A DNA stretch of 64,000 nt from Reichenbachiella agarivorans (GTDB lineage: Bacteria > Bacteroidota > Bacteroidia > Cytophagales > Cyclobacteriaceae), in contig NZ_CP106679.1 in the NCBI RefSeq assembly GCF_025502585.1, forward strand, positions 3,441,501-3,505,500, written 5' to 3'. Shown here in pieces: positions 25,552 to 34,301 of the stretch. How positions within the stretch are numbered: the first letter of the stretch is position 1; each line of letters opens with the position of its first letter. The position numbers and the translations under genes are program-made. The notes under the pieces are model-generated. The model had not been told where the DNA came from and did not search any database. It saw only the letters and a list, made by a program, of their open reading frames with translations.

Positions 25552-27918
25552 TTAATCCTTATGAAATTTGGCAATTAGCCTTACATTCAAGAAGCGAGCA
25601 GAGAGTGCGTTGGGTACTGCAAACTGGTTGTTGTTGACATCTCTTACCCAAGTATAGGTCAGGGCGTTGTCTGTGCCCAGTACATTGAGTACCTCTGCTC
25701 CTAGCCATAGTGATTTGGGTAGCCACAGCTTGTCATTGACGAAGGTGAAACTCTTAGAAAAACCAATGTCTACACGGGTATAGTGATCTCCTGAGAAGGC
25801 GCTGCGGTTCGCATCATCTTTTGGTGGGCCGAAAGGCAAACCACTACCAAATTGCGCATTCAAACTGACTTTGATAGTCGGGTCATTCGGGAGATGATCT
25901 TGGAAGAAAATACCCAACTTGAGTCGCTGATCAGTGGGTCTTCGGACATATCCATAGCCTTCTTTGATATCCTCTTCGGTTTTCATCACACCAAAACTGA
26001 ACCAAGACTCAGTCCCCTCAATGAATTCGCCATTGATTCTGAAATCTAAACCATAGGCGTATGCTGTGGCTTGATTGGTGGCAAAGTAGCGAATCTTCAC
26101 ATTCTCTACGTCATAGGGGTTGACGTTCCACATGTATTTGTAGTATCCTTCTGTTGAAAACATGAACGGCCTGCCCCAAATCTGAAAGTGCCTATCCCAA
26201 GCCAAAAGTGTGTGTACAGATTCCTGCGCTTTGACATCAGGATTGATGTTACCATCTCGGTCTCTTAGTTCTCGATAAAACGGGTGCTGCGCATACAATC
26301 CAGCTGCTGCTCTCAGGGTGTTCTTCTGGTTATCACCGAATGAATAGGCATATTGCAATCTAGGCGTTACCAAAACTTGACCACTGTAAGACCAATAACT
26401 AGCTCTTACGCCAATATTGACGTGATGTGCCTGATCGCTAGATCGCAACTGTAACTGCGCATAACCTGCCACCTTGTCGGATCGGATATGCGCTTGGTTA
26501 TCCAATGTCTCGGTAATCGTCACATAGTCAGCCGAATCTATAAATTCATATTCTTTGAGTCTGTCATCTATTTCCTGATGATCCCAAGTCATACCAAACT
26601 GCAACAGTTGATTCCCTATTTTTAATTCATTTTTCTGATCTACTGAGACTATTTGAGCTTCCAGTCTGTTGCGACCATAGCTGTAATTGGTACCTACACC
26701 CAATACATTGACACACTCGTTGAATCTGTTGGATGCCAGATTGGTATTCACATCACAGAGCAAATAGCCAGCTTCGATCTCATAATTCTCTCGCTCTGAT
26801 GACCGTACGCCAGATAGAGATAGACTGGATTGAAACCGATCACTGAACCGATGTCTGAGGAGCAACGCAGCTTGGTTGGTATAGTAGTCAAGTAGCTCTC
26901 TCCCATCAAATGCGATACTCAATCTATAAGATGCTTGTAGGTTTCCAAATTCTGTTTGCTGATAGGTCGGGATGGTTTGGTAGTTGTTGATCGCCGTTGA
27001 GATGAGCAATCCTAGTTCCGTCTTGTTGTTCTTAAACTTCTTATTGATATAAGATTGTACATCTGTGAACTTGGGTAAATATTGCCCTTGTGTTTCCAGA
27101 GTTCCTAGTAGATACTTGGTATTCTTGTGTCGGACACTGATTGTATAAGTCAGGCTTTTGTCTTGATTGATCCCTCCGAAGTACACACTTCCTCCCAAGA
27201 TGCTGAGGTTAATAGATGCTTCGTGGCGGGTAGGTTCTTTGTACTGGACACTCAAGACCGATGACAATTTATCTCCATACGCTGCCTCCCAGCCTCCTGC
27301 CGAAAAATCCACCGCTCCCACCAAGTCTGGATTGATGAAACTGAGTCCCTCCTGTCTACCTGCACTCACTATCTGTGGACGATAGATTTCTATACCATTG
27401 ACATAGATGAGGTTTTCGTCGTAGTTGCCTCCTCTGACGGAGTAGGCCGATGACAGTTCATTGTTGCTACTCACCCCTGGCAGGGTACTGAGGATTTTGG
27501 TAAAATCACCTGTGGCAGAGGGCACATTCTCTAGGTTTTTGGCATCTATCCGAATGGTCGTGATGTCTTCTCTGTAAGTACGCCCTGTCACTCTGACATC
27601 TTGGAGTAGCTCTGTCTTGTATGATAGTGCTATTGTGAGTTCTTGATTTGAATCAATATCCAATGCCTGATGGTAAGTTTGAAACTGTAGGTGAAAGATG
27701 GATAATTGATGGGACCCTGGTGTCAGTTGGGTTTCGAATCTGCCCTTGTCATTGCTTGTGACCAATATAGAATCTGGCATGATGATGATCTGGGCATCAG
27801 TCACGGGTTGACTCAAACTGTCTAAAAGTTGACCTCTGAGTCTATATTGGAGCTGTGCATGAACTGATGCAGAACAAGTGAGAACAAGAAGACAACAAAT
27901 GGTAAAATATCTGAGCAT
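25552..27918 (-). CDS. TonB-dependent outer-membrane receptor
   Basis: The start MLRYFTICCLLVLTCSASVHAQ (ATG 27918) gives a proper signal peptide, against an ATG at 27951. A carboxypeptidase-regulatory-like beta-sandwich follows (about 25-105, GQLLDSLSQPVTDAQIIIMP). The plug (about 120-230) contains LSTLPGVSSNNELSSAYSVRGGNYDENLIYVNG, quoted as LPGVSS and YSVRGGNYDENLIYVNG. A 22-strand-type barrel runs to the end (final VRLIAKFHKD). No SusD-like partner is adjacent. It lies 43 bases after a subtilase gene, so it might take up peptides or cofactors released by that protease, but the substrate is not shown by sequence. Confidence 0.93.
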   Translation of the reverse strand: MLRYFTICCLLVLTCSASVHAQLQYRLRGQLLDSLSQPVTDAQIIIMPDSILVTSNDKGRFETQLTPGSHQLSIFHLQFQTYHQALDIDSNQELTIALSYKTELLQDVRVTGRTYREDITTIRIDAKNLENVPSATGDFTKILSTLPGVSSNNELSSAYSVRGGNYDENLIYVNGIEIYRPQIVSAGRQEGLSFINPDLVGAVDFSAGGWEAAYGDKLSSVLSVQYKEPTRHEASINLSILGGSVYFGGINQDKSLTYTISVRHKNTKYLLGTLETQGQYLPKFTDVQSYINKKFKNNKTELGLLISTAINNYQTIPTYQQTEFGNLQASYRLSIAFDGRELLDYYTNQAALLLRHRFSDRFQSSLSLSGVRSSERENYEIEAGYLLCDVNTNLASNRFNECVNVLGVGTNYSYGRNRLEAQIVSVDQKNELKIGNQLLQFGMTWDHQEIDDRLKEYEFIDSADYVTITETLDNQAHIRSDKVAGYAQLQLRSSDQAHHVNIGVRASYWSYSGQVLVTPRLQYAYSFGDNQKNTLRAAAGLYAQHPFYRELRDRDGNINPDVKAQESVHTLLAWDRHFQIWGRPFMFSTEGYYKYMWNVNPYDVENVKIRYFATNQATAYAYGLDFRINGEFIEGTESWFSFGVMKTEEDIKEGYGYVRRPTDQRLKLGIFFQDHLPNDPTIKVSLNAQFGSGLPFGPPKDDANRSAFSGDHYTRVDIGFSKSFTFVNDKLWLPKSLWLGAEVLNVLGTDNALTYTWVRDVNNNQFAVPNALSARFLNVRLIAKFHKD

Positions 27919-27961
27919 AATACAGGACAATCCGCCAGTGCAATATATCACGAATTGCCAA

Positions 27962-29617
27962 TCAGTACCTAAGCAATTTTACATTTTTCAGTTCTCCTCC
28001 AGATTGCAAACGCAGTACATAAAGTCCTTTGGAATGCTCTTTGACTTCCAAATTGATGATGTCACCTTTTTTGACTTTCTCCTCAAATTTGACTGCTACC
28101 AGTTTGCCATCCGGCGCGTACAATTTCAAATCCAAATCCTGTCTGGAATACTCTCTCTCGATCAAAATAGAGATATGGTCTCCTGTAAATGGATTGGGGT
28201 AGACCGTAAAACTTTCGTCGAATACTTTCTTGACTGAAAGAATGGAATCATTGATGAGTCGTCTGTAGTTGGGTAACCCATGCCCTATGCTGTTGTCAGG
28301 ATTGTTGTGGTTGTCTCCGATCGAAAGAATCAGTTCTTTCAATTCTACATTGGTGAGTTCAGGGAACTGTTGCCAAATACCTGCTGCCAAGCCTGCAATC
28401 AAAGGGGATGAAAAGCTCGTACCGTTGTTGGTGCCGATCGTATTGTTTTGATGGAACACTGAGACACCTTGACCCAACGCCACCACATCGGGTTTGGTTC
28501 TGCCATCTGCTGTTGGTCCGATTGAGCTAAAACTAGATTTGTTGCCATTGCTGCTGATTGCTCCCACTGTCACTACTGACTCTACATCAGCAGGCATGGT
28601 GATGTATCGCCAACTGCCATTTCCTTCATTGCCTGCACTGCATACGACCAAGATGCCCTTTTGCGAAGCAAGATCTGCCGCTTTGGAGATCACGGCCGTT
28701 TTACCATCCAAGGCAGCGATTGTATAATTCATAGATGTGTCTAAAAAGGTACTGTAACCTAAGGAAGATGCAATAATATCTACTCCCACACTGTCTGCAC
28801 GCTCAGCAGCCAGCAGCCAATTGTACTCTTCTATGCGGTATTCAAAAGAAGAATTGTTGCTCACATCCTCTGTCACATACAAACTCACATCCATGTCGTA
28901 GCCTGTACCGATCAAAACAGTTTTGTAATTCCCAGCCATACAGCTCAACACATTACTCCCATGATCATCATAGTCAAATACATTTTCGCTATTGGTCGTG
29001 AAGTCCATACGGTCTTTCAGCCGCCCATTGTTGAAGATATGTTTGAATATCGCCGACTGGTCCACTTTTTGAAATCCCCCATCCAATACTGCTACATGTA
29101 CTCCCTCTCCAGTGTATCCTTGGGCATGCATGGTCTGAGCACCTAGCATTTCTATCTGAGTTTTGGAATTGGATGAAACGATCGATGGTTCCAAGGGATT
29201 GAAGCTGATAGTATAAGGTTGGGTGACAGGATTGAGACGAGTACCAGGAGCGATGTATTCGTAGCTGAGTACAAAATCTTTGGTAATCAGAATATCCAAG
29301 TCAGCTGAATCGGCCTCTACCAGTGCAGCATTGAACCATTTAGAGGTATAATAGGGTGTGACATTGTACTTGATCAATGAATCCAAATAATTGGCATTGA
29401 CTGGCAAATCTTGAACAGTAATGGCCTGATTGACTTTGACACGTCGGTCTATTGCCTTCTGAGAGAGGAAATCCAAGGGTGCATCGATGGAATAGATGCT
29501 TTCTGCTTTGTCAGCAAAGAATACCATGAATCGGTTTTGGTCAGCCTTGGCTCCAAAACCCAACAGTCCTACTAGTCCTATAATCAGTAAAATACTACTC
29601 TGTCTTGCCATACTCAA
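27962..29617 (-). CDS. T9SS-secreted subtilisin-like (S8) serine protease
   Basis: The 551-residue preproprotein has a signal peptide (to about 25), an I9-like propeptide region (about 28-120), and an S8 catalytic domain with D179 (VAVLDGGF), H219 (DDHGSNV), N330 (SAGNEG) and S401 (NGTSFSSPL). A T9SS C-terminal sorting domain ends it (VYPNPFTGDHISI ... KGLYVLRLQSGGELKNVKLL, shown in part). All triad residues are in place, so it should be active at the cell surface or outside. Its start overlaps the preceding lipoprotein gene by 23 bases. Confidence 0.94.
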   Translation of the reverse strand: MSMARQSSILLIIGLVGLLGFGAKADQNRFMVFFADKAESIYSIDAPLDFLSQKAIDRRVKVNQAITVQDLPVNANYLDSLIKYNVTPYYTSKWFNAALVEADSADLDILITKDFVLSYEYIAPGTRLNPVTQPYTISFNPLEPSIVSSNSKTQIEMLGAQTMHAQGYTGEGVHVAVLDGGFQKVDQSAIFKHIFNNGRLKDRMDFTTNSENVFDYDDHGSNVLSCMAGNYKTVLIGTGYDMDVSLYVTEDVSNNSSFEYRIEEYNWLLAAERADSVGVDIIASSLGYSTFLDTSMNYTIAALDGKTAVISKAADLASQKGILVVCSAGNEGNGSWRYITMPADVESVVTVGAISSNGNKSSFSSIGPTADGRTKPDVVALGQGVSVFHQNNTIGTNNGTSFSSPLIAGLAAGIWQQFPELTNVELKELILSIGDNHNNPDNSIGHGLPNYRRLINDSILSVKKVFDESFTVYPNPFTGDHISILIEREYSRQDLDLKLYAPDGKLVAVKFEEKVKKGDIINLEVKEHSKGLYVLRLQSGGELKNVKLLRY

Positions 29618-30281
29618 TCATTGTCATCACCAAATCCCTACCTCCTACTATTTTGTTGGCATCTACTGTGCCATCCTCTTGAAAATATTCCCAAACGATT
29701 GAGTACTTCAAAATCATACCAATATCTGCTGCGAAAAGCTCATATCGATCATCTCGCCCCACAGTATAGTAGCCCAAATCACTCTGAATGACCTTGACAG
29801 CATCTACATACAGCGTATCAAATAGTGTGGTATCCATCTTTTGTGCTGCATATTGATAATACTCAGCACCGCGTGTATTGTACACATTGGCATCCCATAC
29901 GAGATTGTTTTCGATGGGGAATACCAGTTTGACATACGAGACATTGTTCTCATTGGCTACTATGGTGCTCGACCCCACTTGAGTAGTCCATACTGAATCT
30001 AGTTTCCAAGTCTGGGTATCATCCGCTCGCACGGATCTATGCAATTTGTATTCTATCTTATTATGAGAGAGCAAAGTAGAATCAACCACCTCTTCCTTCA
30101 GCTGATAGTTAGACTCCTCTGGGCCGATCAAATAATAGTTGATTTCATGCACATCATAAATCCTGTATTGACCCATTTCCATTGGAAAATAGTTTGCTCC
30201 CAAACGATCTGTATCTTGATCAATCTCGGATTGACAAGCCATAAAACACAGCGATATCAGTAGCACACTACAGTACCGCAT
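29595..30281 (-). CDS. SPII lipoprotein of unknown function
   Basis: The ATG at 30281 gives MRYCSVLLISLCFMACQSEI, a clear lipobox FMAC. The ATG at 30326 would bury it, so 30281 is preferred. The mature part (about 210 residues) is beta-rich: NYFPMEMGQYRIYDVHEINY, TWKLDSVWTTQV, LVWDANVYNTRG, DLGYYTVGRDDRYELFAADI. The start lies within the 3' end of mnmA (14 bases shared) and its end overlaps the subtilase start by 23 bases. This tight packing indicates co-transcription. The NYFPMxxGxYRxYxV opening recurs in Bacteroidota lipoproteins but has no function known to me. Confidence 0.8.
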   Translation of the reverse strand: MRYCSVLLISLCFMACQSEIDQDTDRLGANYFPMEMGQYRIYDVHEINYYLIGPEESNYQLKEEVVDSTLLSHNKIEYKLHRSVRADDTQTWKLDSVWTTQVGSSTIVANENNVSYVKLVFPIENNLVWDANVYNTRGAEYYQYAAQKMDTTLFDTLYVDAVKVIQSDLGYYTVGRDDRYELFAADIGMILKYSIVWEYFQEDGTVDANKIVGGRDLVMTMIEYGKTE

Positions 30282-31392
30282 GTTGGTGTTTGGCTTGACT
30301 AAAACTTGATTTGATCCATCCACCACCGATCACGTCGTTTCCTTCGTAGAATACAGCCGCTTGTCCTGGAGCGATGGCACTGACTCCTCTACCGAAATAA
30401 GCCTTCATGATACCGCCTACTTGCTCGATCACCGCTGGCGTACCTGGGTCGTTGTAGCGTACCTTGGTCACGGTATCCATGCGCTCGCTCAGTCCATCGT
30501 ACTTGCCCATGATCAATTGGTCGACATACATGCCGTCACGTGACAATTCGTCAAATGTACCCAAGACTACACGATTAAGTTCTTTCTGAATCTCGATCAC
30601 ATAGACTGGGAAACCCAAAGCAATGCCGAGACCTTTTCGCTGTCCCACAGTGTAGAATGGGTAACCTTCATGAGTTCCGACCACAGTACCGTCTTCCAGT
30701 ACAAATTCGCCACCCGCGACTTGTTCTTCCAGTCCTTCTACCCTGCGTTTCAAGAAGCCACGGTAATCATTGTCTGGCACAAAACAGATTTCGTAGGACT
30801 CAGATTTATTGACCAGGTCATGGAATCCTCTCTCAACTGCCATTTCACGAATCTGAGATTTCTTCAAATGTCCTAGTGGCAAGATGGTTCTTGAGAGACT
30901 TTGCTGAGAGACGCCCCAGAGCGCATAGGATTGGTCTTTCATTTCGTCCGCACCTTTGGAGATGACGTAGCGACCGTTTTCTTCACGCACGTTGGCATAG
31001 TGCCCTGTCGCGATAAAATCACAGCCCAATTTGTCCGCACGGCGCAGCAATGCATCCCATTTGATATGGGTATTGCAGAGCACACAAGGATTAGGCGTGC
31101 GTCCTTTCAAATATTCTTCGGTGAAGTGATTGATGACATAGTCGCCAAACTCCTCTCTGATATCCAATATATAATGTGGGAAACCTAAATCAACAGCGAT
31201 GTTTCTCGCGTCATTGATGGAGTCGAGGCTGCAACAGCCCGTCTCCTTTTTGCTGCCACCTGCGGAGTTATAATCCCAGGTTTTCATCGTCATACCTATC
31301 ACTTCATAGCCCTGCTCATGAAGCATCACTGCGGCAACTGAGCTGTCTATCCCGCCGCTCATCGCTACCAATACTCTTCCTTTCTTACTCAT
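30268..31392 (-). CDS. mnmA: tRNA 2-thiouridine(34) synthase MnmA
   Basis: The 374-residue enzyme thiolates U34 of tRNA(Lys/Glu/Gln). The PP-loop is AMSGGIDSSVAA (about 10-21). Catalytic cysteines are C103 in NPCVLCN and C203 in SYEICFVPD. FATGHYAN-type (IATGHYANV) and GQRKGLGIA segments are present. It is full length and heads a minus-strand run mnmA, lipoprotein, subtilase, TonB receptor. A housekeeping tRNA enzyme leading an envelope gene cluster is unusual but probably reflects shared transcription only. Confidence 0.97.
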   Translation of the reverse strand: MSKKGRVLVAMSGGIDSSVAAVMLHEQGYEVIGMTMKTWDYNSAGGSKKETGCCSLDSINDARNIAVDLGFPHYILDIREEFGDYVINHFTEEYLKGRTPNPCVLCNTHIKWDALLRRADKLGCDFIATGHYANVREENGRYVISKGADEMKDQSYALWGVSQQSLSRTILPLGHLKKSQIREMAVERGFHDLVNKSESYEICFVPDNDYRGFLKRRVEGLEEQVAGGEFVLEDGTVVGTHEGYPFYTVGQRKGLGIALGFPVYVIEIQKELNRVVLGTFDELSRDGMYVDQLIMGKYDGLSERMDTVTKVRYNDPGTPAVIEQVGGIMKAYFGRGVSAIAPGQAAVFYEGNDVIGGGWIKSSFSQAKHQHAVL

Positions 31393-31529
31393 TCAGATGT
31401 TTAATTGCCAGGTTCACAGCCTGGTGTTCACACTTATTTAAGCTACAAAAATAAAGCAAAGTATTGAGATGGTTACTGGGTTTAGGGAGTTATTGATGGC
31501 TGAGAATGGACATTGAGGAAATAAAAGTC

Positions 31530-31669
31530 CACCCCCTCCCGCCGCCAGCGGGGGTGATTGTTTGATTTGATTGGTTTTTGTTCTTTGGGATTGAGTCAAT
31601 GATCCTTTTCATTCTCGTAAAGCAGAAACGTTAATTCTTTGTTTCCTCCTTTTTTATCCCCCGCTGGCG
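31530..31669. repeat. Inverted-repeat element with 12-bp arms
   Basis: CGCCAGCGGGGG (31543-31554) and CCCCCGCTGGCG (31658-31669) are perfect reverse complements 103 bases apart, much more GC-rich than the surroundings. The left arm also pairs locally (CACCCCC 31530-31536 with GGGGGTG 31550-31556), and flanking bases (CCTCCCG / TTAGGAGGCGG) extend the complementarity imperfectly. It is possibly a small non-autonomous element or a decayed hairpin pair. Confidence 0.5.
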
Positions 31670-31866
31670 AGGTTAGGAGGCGGAACCGCTGCATTTTTCT
31701 CTATCCACTAGCTATGCTTTTTTGAATGTGCCCATTTGACTGTACTACCAGTCCGATCGATCTGCTCGTCCTCCTTGTACTTGATCCTCAAAAGCATAAA
31801 AACAGCCTATACTGCTCTATTTCGATGATTTTACGCGCTGCTCTAGACAAGAAAATGGGTGACCAA

Positions 31867-31948
31867 AAACCCGCGCGGGTTTGACCATAAACCTGCGCGG
31901 GTTTGGCCGTAAACCCGCGCAGGTTTGCACACGAACCCGCGCGGGTTC
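31867..31948. repeat. Four 16-bp GC-rich palindromes at exact 22-bp period
   Basis: AAACCCGCGCGGGTTT and close variants start at 31867, 31889, 31911 and 31933, exactly 22 bases apart, with unrelated 6-base spacers (GACCAT, GGCCGT, GCACAC). Units 1 and 4 are perfect palindromes. Unit 4 has a compensated outer pair, G/C instead of A/T. Units 2 and 3 each carry one change (C to T, G to A). The 22-bp spacing places the palindromes about two helical turns apart. Confidence 0.9.
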
Positions 31949-32159
31949 TGAATGGAGACAAAGGGCAGTGCAAAAAAGGGAGATTTTGCAGGGCAATCGC
32001 ATATAATAGACCTTGAATTTTTCTAAAAGTGAAGCAATTCAATACAAAAATGTTTTTTCATACTTCCTGAATTCTAGGAAAGCCGCCGCACGCTGTTCTG
32101 GTATTCCTGAGTCCAATAGAGCCGTTGAGCATAAGAAACGAAAATGACACCTGCCCACC

Positions 32160-32186
32160 ACCCAAATCATCTCCCTAGATTTGGGT
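32160..32186. repeat. 9-bp hairpin
   Basis: ACCCAAATC (32160-32168) and GATTTGGGT (32178-32186) are exact complements with a 9-base loop. It lies 218 bases upstream of the nuclease-like gene. No T-tract follows on either strand, so its role is unclear. Confidence 0.5.
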
Positions 32187-32403
32187 ATATTTCTATGAAT
32201 AGTGCAACAAAGCATCTGCCTTTTGGTGAGATATGAGGGTTGAGGTATTAGATTTGGTAGAGGCACAAGTGGGGAAAGCTGCTTTGTCGACAAATTAAAG
32301 AACTTAGATTTACTCATACCATAAGGCAAGTATGCGGACAAAAATTCCGCAAACATAAATTGTTGCCTGCAATACTGACCAACACCTAACTGACAGTAAA
32401 ATA

Positions 32404-34092
32404 ATGTCAATACCTGCTCCAAAAGCTCAATTAATTCTCGACTACAAGTTTTACTTTGGAGTTAAACCACCAAACAACAGAATCTCCTTAATTAGTCACA
32501 TTTCTAAACAGAGTATCCTCTACGAAATCGCTGCTCTTAATTATCGCTTAAAGCCTAAGAACAAAATTTCTATTGACACTAGCTTTGAAACACAAGTAAA
32601 AGAGCTAAAGTATTTCACTAAGACTAAGGCAATGTTTAATAAATATTCCAGCATCGCAGAAGACTTAACTAAGGATAAAGAAAACTACCCCATTATATTC
32701 AATAGACAAGGATGTCTATTCGCCATTGAAGAAATTGTCAACTCTACCGAAATGAAAGAAATTGATGGTTTTATTATGGCAAAGATTGAAGTTTGGGAAT
32801 CAATCGTTAAATACTTCTTAGCGGTTAATTATGCCATCACTCGAATAAAAAGAGAAAAAGACGACAACAACTCAAATTTTGAATCACTTAACCCCAAATT
32901 ACTTCCATTAAATGAACTCTCTATTGAGACAGATCAAATTTTCACGTCTTATCGTGGCTATTGGCTAATTGACTATTTCCTTAATCAACCAGATTTTTCA
33001 TCCGAGTTAAAGGGCTATTTCCAAGAAACATACGGAATTGAACCACAACACTTCATCTTTCATTTGATGAGTATGTATTTAGCTAACAGTAATGAGAAAC
33101 CAGAGTTTAATTTCTTTTACCAAATTCAAGACGGACAAGAAAACTTCTTTGATAAGTTAAGCAAGCGAGTTGATAATCAAGAAACACACAAATTAATCAG
33201 CATTAGAAAATCGCCTTTTATTAAAGTCGGTGATAAAAAATATTTAATCTCTGACAATACATTCTTAATCGAAAAAGCATACTCACAATTGTTAAATGAC
33301 TTTTGGTTTGATTGGATAAAACCAATCAAGGATGAAAAAGGGAAAAATAAATTTAACATTCAGAAATACAGAAGTGAATTCGGATATTTCTTTGAAAATT
33401 ATCTTTCAAAAATCTTTAGAAAAAGTTTTGAAAATTATAAGTATTCAACCTTGCTTATGTTTGATCAATTAAAAATAAATACTGTAAAAGGCAATCTTGA
33501 GATTGCAGATATATATCTGCGATACGGCAATAAGATTATGCTTGGACAAGTAAAATCAGGAAGCATCTATGATACTCAAAAGTTTGGTGGGAATGTAGAG
33601 CATCTTTACAGAAATGATAGAAACGCTTTCTTTGAAAATTTTGGTGTTAATCAAGTGATAGAATCAATAGCAACAATGAATACTCATATTCAAAAGCTTG
33701 ATCCCAAGTTCCGAAAAGGACATTCTTATGAAATTTACCCTTGTATAATAGTTAATGACAAGTCATTTCAAACCCCACTAATGCCCGACACTTTTAATAC
33801 ACGGTTCCAAGAATTGATTACAGACTTTTCCATTAAAAAAATACGAGTAAATCCACTTACAGTAATTCATATCAGTGATTTGGAACGGTTAGAAGATTTA
33901 ATTAGAAAAAACCCTAAAGAGATCTGGCAGCTTCTTAAATACAATCATAGAGATAAGAGGTTTGCTCCTCCTTTCTACGACACAATAAACAGGAAAAACC
34001 TTGATACACAATACCCAACAAAAATATTGGAACTATTTAAATCACTTATACTAAAGTATAATCCAAATGATACGGAAAATGCTGGTGAGTAA
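32404..34092 (+). CDS. Putative PD-(D/E)XK-superfamily nuclease, horizontally acquired
   Basis: The 562-residue soluble protein matches no family I can name. A C-terminal block looks like a restriction-endonuclease fold: a helix with E331 (YFFENYLSKIF), a strand with D369 (GNLEIADIYLRYGN), then IMLGQVKSGSI with Q382-V-K384. E...D...Q-x-K is the Mrr-like form of the PD-(D/E)XK motif. A roughly 300-residue helical N-terminal region could be a sensor or DNA-binding part. The gene is clearly more A/T-rich and Lys/Asn/Ile-rich than its neighbours. It stands alone between repeat-filled gaps, as expected for a transferred, perhaps defensive gene. No methylase or toxin partner is adjacent. The nuclease call is inference from the motif. 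Confidence 0.7.
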   Translation: MSIPAPKAQLILDYKFYFGVKPPNNRISLISHISKQSILYEIAALNYRLKPKNKISIDTSFETQVKELKYFTKTKAMFNKYSSIAEDLTKDKENYPIIFNRQGCLFAIEEIVNSTEMKEIDGFIMAKIEVWESIVKYFLAVNYAITRIKREKDDNNSNFESLNPKLLPLNELSIETDQIFTSYRGYWLIDYFLNQPDFSSELKGYFQETYGIEPQHFIFHLMSMYLANSNEKPEFNFFYQIQDGQENFFDKLSKRVDNQETHKLISIRKSPFIKVGDKKYLISDNTFLIEKAYSQLLNDFWFDWIKPIKDEKGKNKFNIQKYRSEFGYFFENYLSKIFRKSFENYKYSTLLMFDQLKINTVKGNLEIADIYLRYGNKIMLGQVKSGSIYDTQKFGGNVEHLYRNDRNAFFENFGVNQVIESIATMNTHIQKLDPKFRKGHSYEIYPCIIVNDKSFQTPLMPDTFNTRFQELITDFSIKKIRVNPLTVIHISDLERLEDLIRKNPKEIWQLLKYNHRDKRFAPPFYDTINRKNLDTQYPTKILELFKSLILKYNPNDTENAGE

Positions 34093-34116
34093 AAGAAGAA
34101 AAGCAGGTTCCCGCTA

Positions 34117-34201
34117 GGTCGCAATACAATTGCGACCTCATCTTTATGGCATTTGAAATGCCTATCATCTCTATAAATCTAAATCGCAATACAATTGCGA
34201 T
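34117..34201. repeat. Two copies of a TCGCAATACAATTGCGA hairpin around a third palindrome
   Basis: GGTCGCAA/TTGCGACC (34117-34124/34130-34137) and ATCGCAA/TTGCGAT (34183-34189/34195-34201) share the same TACAA loop. Between them GGCATTTGAAATGCC (34148-34162) is another palindrome. The group begins 25 bases after the nuclease-like gene. It may be a repeated extragenic palindrome family, a transcription stop, or a scar of insertion. Confidence 0.75.
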
Positions 34202-34301
34202 CGAGCTGAGAGACTTTAAACAACAGAATTGCAAGACTCAGCAATTACCTACTCAGCCCTCCCCTTTTCTCCTTTAGATTATTTCTGTACTTTTGTCTCA
34301 C

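Larger units (their letters stand above)
31393..32403. other. 1-kb gene-poor, repeat-bearing gap
   Basis: No convincing gene was found here. A 29-codon minus-strand frame (31797-31708, MLLRIKYKEDEQID...) and a 127-codon minus frame (32422-32039) lack family resemblance. The latter also overlaps the start of the nuclease-like gene. What stands out is three kinds of inverted repeat, listed separately (31530-31669, 31867-31948, 32160-32186). The gap marks the left boundary of an AT-rich accessory segment. Confidence 0.6.

Noticed and set aside
31708-31797. 29-codon charged minus-strand ORF
   Set aside because: No conservation evidence is available and no signal, span or family pattern is seen. 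Kept only as a note in the gap description.
31867-31948. Regular palindromic repeats considered as a CRISPR array
   Set aside because: Spacers are only 6 bases, repeats 16 bases, and no cas gene is present. The pattern fits phased palindromes instead.
31788-32042. 84-codon minus-strand frame through the palindrome array
   Set aside because: Its coding content is produced by the 22-bp palindromes, a period not divisible by three, and the peptide has no plausible fold.
32039-32422. 127-codon minus-strand frame
   Set aside because: It overlaps the start of the nuclease-like gene, shows no family resemblance or signal, and has irregular composition with many Cys, Pro and Tyr.
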